Under the pieces are notes generated by a model that was given only the letters and a program-made list of their open reading frames with translations, was not told the origin of the DNA and searched no databases. From Woronichinia naegeliana WA131 (lineage in GTDB: Bacteria > Cyanobacteriota > Cyanobacteriia > Cyanobacteriales > Microcystaceae): a stretch of 64,000 bases of DNA. This document shows, piece after piece, positions 20,769 to 31,027 of this stretch. A program made the position numbers and the translations under genes. The stretch's first letter is position 1. Each line of letters opens with the position of its first letter. Where the stretch lies: assembly GCA_025370055.1 (NCBI GenBank), contig CP073041.1:5116272-5180271 (forward strand). Reading direction: 5' to 3'.

Positions 20769-20816
20769 CATGTATTTCATGGATAATTTTTGCTATACTT
20801 TACCATGTATTACATG
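20769..20816 (+). promoter_or_regulatory. Putative promoter framed by two palindromic operators
   Basis: CATGTATTTCATG (20769-20781) and the perfect palindrome CATGTATTACATG (20804-20816) are spaced 35 bp apart. A -10-like TATACT (20794-20799) lies between them, so one site would cover the -35 region and the other the transcription start. The next gene starts at 20875 with AGGAG at 20863. A perfect third copy is at 30409 and half sites are at 30183 and 30228. This looks like a plasmid-encoded autoregulatory circuit (inference). Confidence 0.6.
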
Positions 20817-20874
20817 ACATTTTCCATTACTTATGATAATGATGGTGTAACATAGTCAATATAGGAGAAAGAAA

Positions 20875-21192
20875 ATGCCTAGAGGTGGTAAGCGTGTTGG
20901 CGCAGGAGGAAAGTTTAAGTGGAATCACGGGAAAACAAGAGTTATCAGGGTTCCCGATTCACTCGCTAATGATATTTTGGAGTTCGCTAGGCGATTAGAC
21001 GCAAGCGACTATGATTGTGTTACAGAGACAAAAATCATTGATTTGTCAGGGGTGTCAGTTTTCACAAAGAATGGCAAGTCCTGTATATTTCTCAGTGATC
21101 TACTATTTTTGGGTTATGAGATTAAGCCAGATAAATTAACGGAAAGAATTATCTCTGAAGCTTATAAAGACCAGTTAATCAAAGGAATTTAG
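20875..21192 (+). CDS. Small basic protein of plasmid origin, function unknown
   Basis: A 105-aa protein with a clear ribosome site (AGGAG, seven bases before ATG). The N-terminus MPRGGKRVGAGGKFKWNHGK is strongly basic and glycine-rich. It is followed by TRVIRVPDSLANDILEFARR, a beta-strand then helix pattern that could be a ribbon-helix-helix DNA-binding motif. The rest (FTKNGKSCIFLSDLLFLGYE) is not recognised. It lies 3 bases before the KilA-N gene, probably in the same transcript, and behind the palindromic operators, which makes a plasmid regulator plausible. Confidence 0.7.
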   Translation: MPRGGKRVGAGGKFKWNHGKTRVIRVPDSLANDILEFARRLDASDYDCVTETKIIDLSGVSVFTKNGKSCIFLSDLLFLGYEIKPDKLTERIISEAYKDQLIKGI

Positions 21193-22616
21193 AGTATGAA
21201 CACTAGAATTAAGACTATAGAGCGCAAAATTGAGGGAATTGCCATATATCAGCGAGAAACAGATGGATATGTCAATGCAACCCAGATATGTAGGGCTTGC
21301 TGAAAAAGTCAAAAAACGAAAGAAATGTGGGTTAGGGAAGTATGGACTGAAAAAGCATAGATAACTTATCCTTATGGAAACAAATCAAAATACAGATTTT
21401 GTTTAATCTATTGTTCCTTTCTGTCTAAAAAGGTCAACACAAATCACTCCTCACAAAAGAGAGGAAAATTAACACCATTTTTCACAAGAAAAACGACTCT
21501 ACAACTTTTTACTTTTTGTCTTCTGAAGTAGAGTAGAAAGATTCATTACCAAAAAGTTCATCGCAATTACCGTTTCCGAGGTCTCAGGTAGTTTGGCCAT
21601 CACTCGACCAAGACTAAATTTCCTCTTTCCCTGTCCGAATTTACCCTCAATGGCATTACGCACTCTTTCATCTGAGCGTGCCTCTTTCTTTTTTTCTTTG
21701 CTCACCTCTTTCGGCGGTCTTCCCAATCGGGGACCACTCATTCTTATATCCCTTTCTTTACAATAAGCTCGATTCGCTTTTGTTCGATAGATTTTATCCA
21801 CATGAACCGATTCCGGATAACATCCTGTTTCCCTTTTATATTCTTCTATTCGCGCTTGTAAATCTCCCGATTCGTTGTAATTATCCCAACTTAATTTGTC
21901 TAAGAAGACAAAGCCATTCACATTACTTGCCGATATTTTAGCTCCAAACTCTACTGCTTTTCCCGCTTTTCCACGCACTATTGGACGCACGTGAGGTTGG
22001 CTTACACTCACAATTCTGTTTTCTACTTTATTTGTCTTTTTTTCATACATTTCTAACTGTTGCTCATACACTTTTCCTATCGTTACAAGCTCTTCTTGCT
22101 CTTTTTTCGTTAGTTTTTCTAACTTTGCTCCCTCTTCTATCATTTTTTCTATATGAGACAAGTTTCTTTTTATATATCCTAGTTGTTTTTTTGTTCCTTT
22201 TCTTCTTTCTTTTTTTGACACACGACGTTTTTTTGCTATGGCTAAGTACTCTTTTCTTGCCACTTCCCTATAAGTCCTCGGCTTTTCTTTCCTTTTCTCT
22301 TTTATTTCTTCATACAGCTTATCTATTATTTTTTCTGTTTTTTCTCTGGCATCATTCAATATTCCTATATCCGTTGGATATTTTATATCTGCTGGTGTAC
22401 AAGTCGCATCTAACAATAACTTTCCTTCATTTTCTTTTTTTTCTGACGCTACACCCGTCGCTTTTTTTTCTATTTCTTTATTAATTTTATTTAGGGCTTG
22501 CTGAAAAAAGCTGAAACCTTTACGGAGAAAAATAGTAGGCGAATTAAGAACCGCTAGAATGCACGAAAATAGGGTAGAATGCCTCAAAACCATTGCATTA
22601 AGAAGAGAGAAAGCAG

Positions 22617-22832
22617 ATGTACCGAAAGCAACAGTACTCAATTGAAACACCAGAAAACTTGAAAAATCTGTTCGGCGGGCAGTTAGACGAAGAAAATCGT
22701 TGGATAGAAATGTCAAAAATGATTCCCTGGGAAGAATATGAGGAAGAATATGCAAAAAACTTCACAGAAAAAAAAGGAGCCCCAGCCAAATCATTTAGAA
22801 TGGCATTAGGAGCATTAATTAGGGCTTGCTGA
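22617..22832 (+). pseudogene. IS-A transposase fragment (A4 N-terminus)
   Basis: The first 68 codons of the IS-A transposase (to FRMALGALI) run directly into the left end of copy A5 and stop at RAC. There is no downstream remainder. Confidence 0.9.
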
Positions 22833-23556
22833 AAAAAGCTGAAACCTTTACGGAGAAAAATAGTAGGCGAATTAAGAACCGCTAGAATGCACGAAAATAG
22901 GGTAGAATGCCTCAAAACCATTGCATTAAGAAGAGAGAAAGCAGATGTACCGAAAGCAACAGTACTCAATTGAAACACCAGAAAACTTGAAAAATCTGTT
23001 CGGCGGGCAGTTAGACGAAGAAAATCGTTGGATAGAAATGTCAAAAATGATTCCCTGGGAAGAATATGAGGAAGAATATGCAAAAAACTTCACAGAAAAA
23101 AAAGGAGCCCCAGCCAAATCATTTAGAATGGCATTAGGAGCATTAATTATCAAAGAAATTTCAGGAAAAAGTGACAGAGAAACAGTAGAACAAATAAAAG
23201 AGAACCCTTATTTACAGTACTTTATAGGAATGGAAAGCTATAGTAGCAAAGAAGCATTTAATGCGTCAATGATGGTTCATTTTCGTAAAAAAATAGGAAT
23301 GGAATAAATAAATAAATAAAATTAATAAACTGGACAGTGGGAAGTTCTCGAGGCGTGTAAGTGGAGAAAAGAAAATCGGACATCCGATACAAAAGAGTGC
23401 CGTTATGTCCGAAACTGGCTGATATAAGAAAATCGATAGCCAGTGCTATCTATCAATTATGCAACTATGTCAGCGACTAGAGCAAATCCTAGAGAATCTC
23501 CGTCCAGCCTTTAGCCGAGAAGCAACGTTCCAATGGTTTATCCTGTTAGTCTGGGG

Positions 23557-24946
23557 GGGTGCGACCTTTAGTTGATAAAAGCTGTTGTAATCAGGGTTCT
23601 ACAGGGAACCCATATTGATCAAGTTTTGCCCAAAATTGACTCCATCGTTCCTTCGTCAATACCAAAGCTCGTAGGCTCAAAATAATTCCTGCTCCTTTTT
23701 CCTTCCATCGCATCCCTGAACAACATAATCGTTGTTTGACCAACGTCTTACAAGCTGCTTCCGTAACACCTGAACCAATCGGATACTTTTTCTCTAAGTA
23801 TTCAGCATAATCCATTTGATGCTGATGATTCTCGTAATAAGTAATCGCCGCTTGTAGTTTCTCGGTAAGATTCTTAGAATGACTTTTTTCTTCTTTGACT
23901 TCTTTCATCAGATTTAGCAGTTCTCCTGCTTTTCCTTTTTCATGCTTGAGTTCTCGACAATTTTCAGTCAACCATTCTTTTTGTTTTGACACGGTATTCG
24001 GATGCAACGCTTCTGCCAAGGCACCTAAGTAACCAGAGGCATGATAGAAATCTAATATCTGTTCTTCCGTTTGCTTTTCTAAAAACTTCCAATTTGATTC
24101 TGCCCCGTCTGCTATCCCGACCAATGTTGCCTCTGGATAACGTTTTTTCGCTCGCTCAATTTCTCTTTCTAATCTTTCTAGAAAACTCTTTTTTCCATAC
24201 TCTGGTGCCGCACCTAGATAGATTGTATGTTGACGTTCGCCTTCACTATCGTATAGGGAAACGGTTCCCACCATTGCTTCACGGTAGCCATCCTCACACA
24301 TCAGCATACAGGTTCCATCTAATCCTATTCCCACTGTTGCAATTTGGCTATCCTCCTTGGGCGGGGCATAACTCCACGCTTCTTCTTTTGCCTGTACCAC
24401 ACTTCCTACTGCTTCACTCAATCTTTGGATATAGGATAGCGCTACTTTTCTACCATGATTTTCTAATAAATCATTTTTCGCCTCTTTGCCTGCCATCCCT
24501 GACATTTTTGAGGATACCTGTTTTGCCAATAATGGCGTTGATGTTATGATTATCCTTGCTTCTCTTTCTAAGGGGCAATACGTTTTTCCTCAAAGGTGAA
24601 CGCTGATATACATGACGATTCACTATAACCTCACCATAAGGTGTTTGATATTCTTTCGGTTGCTCTCCCTTACTCTTCCAGATTTCTTCACCGATTTTTA
24701 AGGGTGAACCATCTGTATCTAAATATTTCAAGGCTTCTTTGCTGGCGATGCAACCTACTTCGTTTAAGCCTTTTTGAATATTTATTTCTGTATCCAACAT
24801 TGAACGACTGAGTTCTAATGTTAGTTCTATTTTTATCTTTGAACCCTCTACATTAATTAGTTTTGCTGTCATCATTGTTTCCTCTTTGTCACTTTTCATC
24901 TCATGTTAACACTTGTCTTTTCCTTCATCAACTAAAGGTCACACCC
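23557..24946 (-). mobile_element. ISKra4-A copy 3 (complete, 1390 bp)
   Basis: The duplication GTCTGGGG flanks it (23549-23556 and 24947-24954). It is inserted in the first third of the DDE transposase gene. Confidence 0.95.
23591..24899 (-). CDS. ISKra4 family transposase (copy 3, two frames)
   Basis: The first frame is 24899-24471 and the second ends at 23591. It has the same +1 overlap and motifs as copy 1 (IADGAESNWKFLE, IGSGVTEAACK). Minor change: AKKRYPE instead of AKNRYPE, shared with the truncated copy at 31028. Confidence 0.87.
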
Positions 24947-25429
24947 GTCTGGGGAGTAGTGCTCAACAGCCAACCCAGCGCAATAACTAGCTATGTCAAT
25001 GCCATTGGCTGAACAGAGAGCTACTACAATCAGGCTCTACATTGGTTTGATTCCAAGGCGTTTAGGGTCGAAGGACTAACTTTACAATGGTCAAAGTGGC
25101 TAAGTCAGCATGAAAGTCTATACAGAATTAAAGGGAAACGGGTGTATGTGGGTGATGGCATCAAAGTGGGGAAAGAAGGACGCAAGATGCCAGGTGTAAA
25201 ACGACTACACCAAGAATCGGAAGATGTGTCCAAGCCAGAGTGGATAAGGGGTCATTACTTCAATGCCTTGAGTATTTTGGTGGGAGTAGGGAAAGCCTGC
25301 TTTGCCTTGCCCTTAGTGTTGCGGCTAGACGATGGCATCAAGTCCAAAGCAACCGAGAAGGGGGAGGGAAAAGGCAAAAAAAAGGTGAAGACGAGCCTGG
25401 TGACAAAAATGGCTGACCTTTGTGTTACT

Positions 25430-26819
25430 GGGTGCGACCTTTAGTTGATAAAAGCTGTTGTAATCAGGGTTCTACAGGGAACCCATATTGATCAAGTTTT
25501 GCCCAAAATTGACTCCATCGTTCCTTGGTCAATACCAAAGCTCGTAGGCTCAAAATAATTCCTGCTCCTTTTTCCTTCCATCGCATCCCTGAACAACATA
25601 ATCGTTGTTTGACCAACGTCTTACAAGCTGCTTCCGTAACACCTGAACCAATCGGATACTTTTTCTCTAAGTATTCAGCATAATCCATTTGATGCTGATG
25701 ATTCTCGTAATAAGTAATCGCCGCTTGTAGTTTCTCGGTAAGATTCTTAGAATGACTTTTTTCTTCTTTGACTTCTTTCATCAGATTTAGCAGTTCTCCT
25801 GCTTTTCCTTTTTCATGCTTGAGTTCTCGACAATTTTCAGTCAACCATTCTTTTTGTTTTGACACGGTATTCGGATGCAACGCTTCTGCCAAGGCACCTA
25901 AGTAACCAGAGGCATGATAGAAATCTAATATCTGTTCTTCCGTTTGCTTTTCTAAAAACTTCCAATTTGATTCTGCCCCGTCTGCTATCCCGACCAATGT
26001 TGCCTCTGGATAACGGTTTTTCGCTCGCTCAATTTCTCTTTCTAATCTTTCTAGAAAACTCTTTTTTCCATACTCTGGTGCCGCACCTAGATAGATTGTA
26101 GGTTGACGTTCGCCTTCACTATCGTATAGGGAAACGGTTCCCACCATTGCTTCACGGTAGCCATCCTCACACATCAGCATACAGGTTCCATCTAATCCTA
26201 TTCCCACTGTTGCAATTTGGCTATCCTCCTTGGGCGGGGCATAACTCCACGCTTCTTCTTTTGCCTGTACCACACTTCCTACTGCTTCACTCAATCTTTG
26301 GATATAGGATAGCGCTACTTTTCTACCATGATTTTCTAATAAATCATTTTTCACCTCTTTGCCTGCCATCCCTGACATTTTTGAGGATACCTGTTTTGCC
26401 AATAATGGCGTTGATGTTATGATTATCCTTGCTTCTCTTTCTAAGGGGCAATACGTTTTTCCTCAAAGGTGAACGCTGATATACATGACGATTCACTATA
26501 ACCTCACCATAAGGTGTTTGATATTCTTTCGGTTGCTCTCCCTTACTCTTCCAGATTTCTTCACCGATTTTTAAGGGTGAACCATCTGTATCTAAATATT
26601 TCAAGGCTTCTTTGCTGGCGATGCAACCTACTTCGTTTAAGCCTTTTTGAATATTTATTTCTGTATCCAACATTGAACGACTGAGTTCTAATGTTAGTTC
26701 TATTTTTATCTTTGAACCCTCTACATTAATTAGTTTTGCTGTCATCATTGTTTCCTCTTTGTCACTTTTCATCCCATGTTAACACTTTTCTTTTCCTTCA
26801 TCAACTAAAGGTCACACCC
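25430..26819 (-). mobile_element. ISKra4-A copy 4 (complete, 1390 bp)
   Basis: The duplication GTGTTACT flanks it (25422-25429 and 26820-26827). It is inserted in the same DDE transposase gene as copy 3, same orientation, 483 bp apart, by an independent event as shown by its different duplication. Confidence 0.95.
25464..26772 (-). CDS. ISKra4 family transposase (copy 4, two frames)
   Basis: The first frame is 26772-26344 and the second ends at 25464. The two-frame structure and catalytic blocks match the other complete copies. No additional lesion is visible. Confidence 0.87.
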
Positions 26820-29800
26820 GTGTTACTTACGCAGAGGCAGGGAGTTATGTAATTTTGGATGCTTATTTTGCTTGCGAACCAGTGCTCAAAAGTTTTCGCC
26901 AGAACGCCTTGCATCTAATCACAAGAGTGCGTTGCTCCACCGTCGCCTATGCCCCCTTTTGTTCCGTGCCGACGCTGACGGGGAGAGGACGACCACGGAT
27001 TTGGGGGAGTTCGATAAAACTAGAAAAGCTGTTCGCTCTGGCGGCGGACTTTCCGACAGCTAAAGTCTGGCTCTATGGTCAACAAGTCACGGTTTCTTAT
27101 CAGTGCTTTGAGTTCCACTGGGATAGTCCCCATCAGCTCGTCAAGTTTGTTCTGACCCAATTGCCTAACGGACGACGACTGATTCTGCTTTCTACTGATC
27201 TCTGTTTGACTGGACCTGAGATTATTGCCGCTTACGGTCTCCGATTTAAGATTGAAGTCACTTTTCGTCAATTAGTCCATCTTTTGGGCAGCTTTGCCTA
27301 TCGTTTTTGGCTTAAGAGTCTTCCTACTTTACCTACCTGGCCCAGCAATCTTATCCTCAGTGACTATCCACAAGCTGTTCAGACTCAGATTTTAAACAAG
27401 GTAGAAGCCTTTGAGCGTTTTGTTAACCTTAATGCCATTGCTTTAGGGCTACTTCAAATTCTCGCCTTAGAGTTACCCCAGGGGATTTGGGCTAATTTTC
27501 CTCGATGGTTTCGGACATTACCATCCCATGGCTACCCTAGTGAACGGATTGCTCAACTAGCCCTTCAACATCAAGCCCAAATGATTTTTCCTCAAAGTCC
27601 ACCCAGTCTGCTTTTGCCTAAATTCCTTACCGCTAAACTTGCCTCTTCCTCAAGCCCTGATATGCTTACTTTCGTCGCATAGTCATTACCTTATCTGGCA
27701 TCCATAAACTTCCCACTGTCCAGTTAATAAAGAAATAGAAAAAAAAGCGACGGGTGTAGCGTCAGAAAAAAAAGAAAATGAAGGAAAGTTATTGTTAGAT
27801 GCGACTTGTACACCAGCAGATATAAAATATCCAACGGATATAGGAATATTGAATGATGCCAGAGAAAAAACAGAAAAAATAATAGATAAGCTGTATGAAG
27901 AAATAAAAGAGAAAAGGAAAGAAAAGCCGAGGACTTATAGGGAAGTGGCAAGAAAAGAGTACTTAGCCATAGCAAAAAAACGTCGTGTGTCAAAAAAAGA
28001 AAGAAGAAAAGGAACAAAAAAACAACTAGGATATATAAAAAGAAACTTGTCTGATATAGAAAAAATGATAGAAGAGGGAGCAAAGTTAGAAAAACTAACG
28101 AAAAAAGAGCAAGAAGAGCTTGTAACGATAGGAAAAGTGTATGAGCAACAGTTAGAAATGTATGAAAAAAAGACAAATAAAGTAGAAAACAGAATTGTGA
28201 GTGTAAGCCAACCTCACGTGCGTCCAATAGTGCGTGGAAAAGCGGGAAAAGCAGTAGAGTTTGGAGCTAAAATATCGGCAAGTAATGTGAATGGCTTTGT
28301 CTTCTTAGACAAATTAAGTTGGGATAATTACAACGAATCGGGAGATTTACAAGCGCGAATAGAAGAATATAAAAGGGAAACAGGATGTTATCCGGAATCG
28401 GTTCATGTGGATAAAATCTATCGAACAAAAGCGAATCGAGCTTATTGTAAAGAAAGGGATATAAGAATGAGTGGTCCCCGATTGGGAAGACCGCCGAAAG
28501 AGGTGAGCAAAGAAAAAAAGAAAGAGGCACGCTCAGATGAAAGAGTGCGTAATGCCATTGAGGGTAAATTCGGACAGGGAAAGAGGAAATTTAGTCTTGG
28601 TCGAGTGATGGCCAAACTACCTGAGACCTCGGAAACGGTAATTGCGATGAACTTTTTGGTAATGAATCTTTCTACTCTACTTCAGAAGACAAAAAGTAAA
28701 AAGTTGTAGAGTCGTTTTTCTTGTGAAAAATGGTGTTAATTTTCCTCTCTTTTGTGAGGAGTGATTTGTGTTGACCTTTTTAGACAGAAAGGAACAATAG
28801 ATTAAACAAAATCTGTATTTTGATTTGTTTCCATAAGGATAAGTTATCTATGCTTTTTCAGTCCATACTTCCCTAACCCACATTTCTTTCGTTTTTTGAC
28901 TTTTTCAGCAAGCCCTATTTATTAATTCCATTCCTATTTTTTTACGAAAATGAACCATCATTGACGCATTAAATGCTTCTTTGCTACTATAGCTTTCCAT
29001 TCCTATAAAGTACTGTAAATAAGGGTTCTCTTTTATTTGTTCTACTGTTTCTCTGTCACTTTTTCCTGAAATTTCTTTGATAATTAATGCTCCTAATGCC
29101 ATTCTAAATGATTTGGCTGGGGCTCCTTTTTTTTCTGTGAAGTTTTTTGCATATTCTTCCTCATATTCTTCCCAGGGAATCATTTTTGACATTTCTATCC
29201 AACGATTTTCTTCGTCTAACTGCCCGCCGAACAGATTTTTCAAGTTTTCTGGTGTTTCAATTGAGTACTGTTGCTTTCGGTACATCTGCTTTCTCTCTTC
29301 TTAATGCAATGGTTTTGAGGCATTCTACCCTATTTTCGTGCATTCTAGCGGTTCTTAATTCGCCTACTATTTTTCTCCGTAAAGGTTTCAGCTTTTTTCA
29401 GCAAGCCCTATGTAAGGCACATCTGGAGATAACGGGAGAGAGAAAAGATACGTCCAATTGGCTACAAACAAAAATGGTACAGTCCGCCATCAATAAGCTT
29501 TCTCTCGTTACAGGAATTCCTGTAACGGAATTAATAGAGGTAAAGCAAGGTGGCAAATATCAGGGGACATGGATACATCCCCGTCTTGCTGTTCGTTTTA
29601 CGATGTGGGTCAACGATGATTTTTCTTTGTTCGTAGAAGACTGGATTCATTCTTGGTTGGGTTCTGGCTATACTCCTGCTCAGATGGAAGCAGATATAGA
29701 CAGGATTGCTATGCGCGATAAATTGAAAAATTCTAGCAGGACAGCACTGACAGATCAGGTAAAGTCGTTTTTAGAGGCATCCAACCAATACAACCCACGT

Positions 29801-30169
29801 TCTAAAGAAACAGGGATATTCTTTGGACGAGTCCACAACGAAGTCAATCTTGTTCTTACAGGAGAGAAGGCTTCTGACATGAGGCAAAGGCTGGAGTCTT
29901 CTTTAGGTAAGCCTGTTAGTGAAAATGAATTACTTCGTGATTATTTTCCTATTACTGATTTGGCTGATTATGCTGCGATTTGTCAGACAGCAGCAAACAA
30001 CATAGAAAACGGGATGCACCCCATAAACGCCATAAAAATGGCCGCCAAGCAAGTTTTGCCTCCGAACCATGTTCCAAATCCAATTGACTTTACTGAAAAA
30101 ATAAGTTTTGCAAGGTATCGCTTAGAGCAAGCTAGACGAGGACGGTTCTATCTTGAAGATGAAAAATAA

Positions 30170-30243
30170 TAAATAATCAAGTAATACATGGATAGTGCTA
30201 TCCTTTCGGTAATCAATCCTCTGACTTTCATGTATTACTCGGT
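30170..30243 (+). promoter_or_regulatory. Short regulatory gap with CATGTATTAC sites and a palindrome
   Basis: Between the KilA-N gene and the next gene lie gtaatacatg (30182-30191) and its inverse catgtattac (30229-30238), each matching ten bases of the palindrome at 20804. Between them is ggatagtgctatcc, a perfect inverted repeat. The following ATG is six bases beyond the second site, so binding there would block translation or transcription of that gene. Confidence 0.5.
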
Positions 30244-30702
30244 ATGACCCGCATTCGTGGTGACAACGGTAAATTTATTCAAAAGTCTAATGAGCTTCGT
30301 CCTGTCAGAAGCATTCGGGCGACAGATTCAACATGGGAAATGCTAGGAAATATAGCCGACAAACAGCGTATTACAAGGGCAGATTTGATTGAACATTTTG
30401 CATTAAACCATGTATTACATGAGAGTTTGGAAAAAGAAAACGAGAAACTGAAAGACGAGATGGCAGTATTGCGACTTCAGCTATCGGACATGGAGGGTAA
30501 GACTTCTTTCTCTAATCATGGAAATCCTCAACAACTAGATATGTTTTCAGGTATTAAGCAACTTGATCGTGATCTGCTACATCAGCTTCGAGATCGGGTT
30601 CTTGGGATGAAGATTTTGTCGGTTGGGGAACAATCCAAGTATTACAAGGAGACCGTAAAGGTGCTTAATAAGTTTATTAGCCTCCTGTTGAAAGAACTCT
30701 AG
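30244..30702 (+). CDS. Plasmid-type protein with putative DNA-binding N-terminus and coiled coil
   Basis: A 152-aa protein. The N-terminus (MTRIRGDNGKFIQKSNEL, then RPVRSIRATDSTWEMLGNIA and QRITRADLIEHF) suggests a small helical DNA-binding fold. Residues about 60-85 (LEKENEKLKDEMAVLRLQL) are a clear coiled coil, consistent with a dimer. A perfect CATGTATTACATG palindrome lies inside the gene at 30409-30421. Such proteins often control plasmid copy number or partition, but the family is not recognised. Confidence 0.65.
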   Translation: MTRIRGDNGKFIQKSNELRPVRSIRATDSTWEMLGNIADKQRITRADLIEHFALNHVLHESLEKENEKLKDEMAVLRLQLSDMEGKTSFSNHGNPQQLDMFSGIKQLDRDLLHQLRDRVLGMKILSVGEQSKYYKETVKVLNKFISLLLKEL

Positions 30703-31027
30703 CCTTTTGCCATGTCTCTTTGATGCGGATCGAGACCTGTTTAAGTAGTTCGTTTCTCGTAGTCAAGGGAGTGTTGTAGTGAAGTCCTAGACCTTCAAAA
30801 GTCTATTCTGGTAGTCGCCAAGCTCTGTACTTCCCCCGATATGTCGGTTGGAAAACTCATTCAGGAATCTGCGATAATCAGGACAATACGCTCTGGTGGA
30901 GACCAACGTAGGAACCGACATAGAGCCTCCATAGTCCGTAGCCACTCGGCAGGAGGCTTGTCAATATTTGCTTCTTTACCGCCAAATTTACACCGCATTT
31001 GGCGGCCTTTAGAGCGTCAGCGCGACT
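30703..31027. other. Non-coding tail of the plasmid module, with a perfect hairpin
   Basis: No gene is seen. CCGCCAAAT and ATTTGGCGG form a perfect 9-bp stem with a 9-base loop at 30979-31005. This lies 22 bases before the ISKra4-A fragment. Rolling-circle plasmids carry such hairpins at their double- or single-strand origins, so this is a candidate origin, unproven. Confidence 0.5.

Larger units (their letters stand above)
23459..27682 (+). pseudogene. DDE transposase split twice, with a nonsense codon
   Basis: Pieces are 23459-23556 (MQLCQRLEQILENLRPAF), 24955-25429 (WSKWLSQHESLYRIKGKRVY, VGDGIKVGKEGRKMPG, HYFNALSILVGVGK) and 26828-27682 (SYVILDAYFACEPVLKSF to SSPDMLTFVA). The GDGIK and LDAYFA segments look like catalytic Asp regions and KIEVTFRQLVHLLG like the Glu region. 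In-frame TGA follows SYVNAIG near 25010. The fold suggests the IS4/IS701 superfamily, but I do not assign a family. It is inactive here. Confidence 0.8.
23330..27723 (+). mobile_element. DDE-type IS of unassigned family, carrying two ISKra4-A copies
   Basis: The ends are CTGGACAGTGGGAAGTT and its inverse AACTTCCCACTGTCCAG. The 8-bp duplication TTAATAAA flanks it (23322-23329 and 27724-27731). Without the two ISKra4-A insertions it is 1598 bp. A 161-bp MITE with related ends is at 40958. Confidence 0.9.
22945..28709 (+). pseudogene. IS-A transposase A4/A5, nonsense mutation plus insertion
   Basis: The N-terminal part (22945-23307) ends early at KKIGME: the normal ggaatggaattaata reads ggaatggaataaata here, a T to A change giving TAA. 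The DDE element then splits the gene at 23330. The remainder (27724-28709) carries DATCTPADIKYP onward to the normal end. Confidence 0.9.
22494..28915 (+). mobile_element. IS-A hybrid A4/A5 with a DDE-type IS inside
   Basis: The TATTTA duplication (22488-22493 and 28916-28921) marks the outer copy A4, inserted into A3. A second left end (A5) begins at 22822 after TAATTA within the A4 gene. Only one right end exists (28915), so A5 and A4 appear fused by homologous recombination that deleted A5's right end and A4's middle. The unassigned DDE element sits at 23330-27723. Confidence 0.88.
21499..29285 (-). pseudogene. IS-A transposase A3, split by another IS-A
   Basis: The N-terminal piece is 29285-28922 (MYRKQQYSIETPEN to KKIGMELIN) and the remainder is 22487-21499 (KINKEIEKKATG to KTKSKKL). 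The break lies in the AT-rich codons for INKIN. Rejoined it gives the normal 452-aa protein, so only the insertion inactivates it. Confidence 0.9.
21293..29408 (-). mobile_element. IS-A copy A3 with nested insertions
   Basis: The duplication TATGTA flanks it (21287-21292 and 29409-29414). A3 itself is 21293-22493 plus 28922-29408, on the minus strand. The intervening 22494-28915 is a second IS-A (A4/A5) with its own TATTTA duplication. Confidence 0.93.
21196..30169 (+). pseudogene. KilA-N domain protein, split by 8.1 kb of nested IS
   Basis: The 5' piece (21196-21292) encodes MNTRIKTIERKIEGIAIYQR and DGYVNATQ. After removal of the IS complex and one TATGTA duplication, the frame continues at 29415 through CKAHLEITGERKDTSNWLQT, GTWIHPRLAVRF and FVEDWI, a KilA-N DNA-binding domain. 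It ends at 30169. The rejoined gene would make 283 aa without any other defect, so the interruption is recent. KilA-N proteins occur in phages and plasmids. The C-terminal part (RLESSLGKPVSENELLRDYF) is not recognised. Confidence 0.88.
19447..31027 (+). other. Rolling-circle plasmid-derived module (about 3.5 kb without its IS)
   Basis: After removing the IS complex at 21293-29408, this region holds a pC194-type rep gene, a small basic protein, a KilA-N gene and a coiled-coil protein, all on the plus strand. It also has shared palindromic sites and a hairpin-containing non-coding tail. This is the size and content of a small rolling-circle plasmid. It is enclosed by inverted ISKra4-A 3' halves. 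Integration into the chromosome, rather than a plasmid contig, is supported by chromosomal genes on both sides of the IS mass. A misassembly joining plasmid and chromosome through repeats cannot be excluded. Confidence 0.65.

Noticed and set aside
25142-25444. A separate gene MYVGDGIKVGKEGRK
   Set aside because: It is an internal piece of the DDE transposase interrupted by ISKra4-A copies 3 and 4.
19591-30702. A prophage, suggested by a replication protein and KilA-N
   Set aside because: No capsid, portal, terminase or integrase genes. Rep motifs are of the rolling-circle plasmid type.
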